Shown: positions 63,334-64,000 of the stretch, one piece after another
How the letters are laid out: every line of letters begins with the position of its first letter
How positions within the stretch are numbered: position 1 is the first letter of the stretch
NCBI RefSeq assembly: GCF_009193265.1
Contig: NZ_VZZZ01000002.1
Span: 555,824 to 619,823, forward strand
Direction of reading: 5' to 3'
DNA from: Marinobacter changyiensis
GTDB lineage: Bacteria > Pseudomonadota > Gammaproteobacteria > Pseudomonadales > Oleiphilaceae
DNA length: 64,000 nt
The notes under the pieces: model-generated
Database searches by the model: none
What the model was told of the DNA's origin: nothing
The model's input: only the letters and a program-made list of their open reading frames with translations
Program-made: the position numbers and the translations under genes

Positions 63334-63441
63334 TATGCCCTGGCAGGACTCCTGCATCAAGGGGCGAGCGTTTGCTGCCCCCTGATGCGAAAAAAAGCGG
63401 ACTGGAGGGAAAGGAGCCGGGAATGATTGTTTGCCGCCAGC

Positions 63442-64000
63442 TCAGGACAGCACAATCAGGTGGTTGGGCAGTTCGTTGCGCTCGTGGGAGGCGGGCACCG
63501 CGGTTTTAAGGTGTTGGCCACAGGCTTCAATGCAATTCAGGAAGCCCTGGAGCGTCTCGCCCTGTTTCACCTTTTGGGTGAATGCGGTAACGATGCTCTC
63601 CCAGGTGGCGTTATCAATACGGCTGGAAATACCCTGATCCACCAGAATTTCCACATACCGCTCGGCTTCTGACACGAAGATCAGCATACCCGTGCCACCT
63701 TCGGTGTGATGAAGGTTCTGCTCGAGGAATTGGCGCCGCGCCAGGTTGGAGGCGCGCCAATAACGTACCTGCCGGGGTATCAGCCGAGTGTTGATGGCTG
63801 GTAACCGGAATATCAGGCTAAGCACCGCAAAGGTGGCCCACTGGACCAGCATCAGCAAGTCAGCACCGAACCAGCCAAAGAAATAGTTCAGGATCCCCGG
63901 TAACAGCAGCGCGAGAATTCCCGCCCAAAGCAGCGGGATATAGGTGTAGTTATCGGACTGTGAAGTCAGGACGGTAACCAGCTCCGCATCGGTGTCACGT
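63442..64000 (-). CDS. TPM-domain membrane protein, 5' part outside window
   Basis: The frame is open from the right edge to 63442 (186 codons). It has TMs at IPLLWAGILALLLPGILNYFF and LMLVQWATFAVLSLIF. A TPM-type domain then follows: RRQFLEQNLHHTEGGTGMLIFVSEAERYVEILVDQGISSRIDNATWESIVTAFTQKVKQGETLQGF. TPM proteins often accompany LemA proteins; a role in envelope or photosystem-type repair is known only from distant relatives. A shorter start at 63858 exists but would remove the first TM. Confidence 0.85.
   Translation of the reverse strand, partial: RDTDAELVTVLTSQSDNYTYIPLLWAGILALLLPGILNYFFGWFGADLLMLVQWATFAVLSLIFRLPAINTRLIPRQVRYWRASNLARRQFLEQNLHHTEGGTGMLIFVSEAERYVEILVDQGISSRIDNATWESIVTAFTQKVKQGETLQGFLNCIEACGQHLKTAVPASHERNELPNHLIVLS

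Overview
The window is a chromosomal stretch from a motile marine gammaproteobacterium. The gene set and protein sequences fit the genus Marinobacter or a close relative. This rests on recognising protein families (FlaG/FliD/FliS flagellar block, GspN-C-D, Tad pilus locus, YebG, FxsA, GroESL, DUF6231/DUF1232); no database search was possible.

Layout. 1-0.4 kb: a PIN/Phd toxin-antitoxin pair cut by the left edge, with a palindromic operator candidate. 0.8-8.3 kb: flagellar filament block with two divergent flagellins, flaG, an unusually long fliD, fliS and a periplasmic solute-binding-like protein. The rightward genes have clear sigma-28 promoters and the leftward flagellin has a sigma-54-like site. 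8.4-15 kb: housekeeping genes (argG, yajQ, ampG-like, alkyltransferase-like protein, SDR, fxsA) and a REC/degenerate-GGDEF regulator. 15-17.2 kb: groES-groEL behind a sigma-32-type promoter. 17.4-21 kb: gspN-gspC-gspD, part of a type II secretion system whose other genes are not here. 21-25.6 kb: M48 protease, LemA and a GGDEF/EAL protein. 25.9-28.3 kb: sodB, purK, purE. 28.5-32.3 kb: a coiled-coil membrane protein, a Val-Asp-Val tRNA operon, a high-molecular-weight FabG and an initiator tRNA with a truncated copy of itself just upstream.

32.3-33.7 kb looks like a small accessory spot beside the initiator tRNA: remnant of an XRE regulator, a small outer-membrane barrel, and the decayed start of a second copy of that barrel. 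33.7-46.1 kb is a complete Tad/Flp pilus locus (flp, tadV, an extra AAA+ ATPase, cpaB, cpaC, small lipoprotein, tadZ, tadA, tadB, tadC, tadD, tadE, tadG). It is followed convergently by an AraC-type regulator with a pseudo-receiver domain.

47-64 kb: about 0.9 kb of non-coding, partly AT-rich DNA, a metallophosphoesterase, a leftward three-gene signalling operon (OmpR-type regulator, FecR/LysM protein, CHASE2 histidine kinase), topoisomerase III, bolA, a YciO/Sua5 protein, and an ABC ATPase-FtsX permease-CrtC/AttH-like lipoprotein operon with 4-nt overlaps. The right end has DUF6231, DUF1232, an SOS-controlled yebG with a perfect LexA box, and a TPM-domain protein cut by the right edge.

There are no rRNA genes, CRISPR arrays, intact insertion sequences or prophage. 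The best candidates for something not well described are the AAA+ ATPase built into the Tad operon, the regulator-FecR-CHASE2 kinase operon, and the 75-bp near-perfect palindrome at 815-889.
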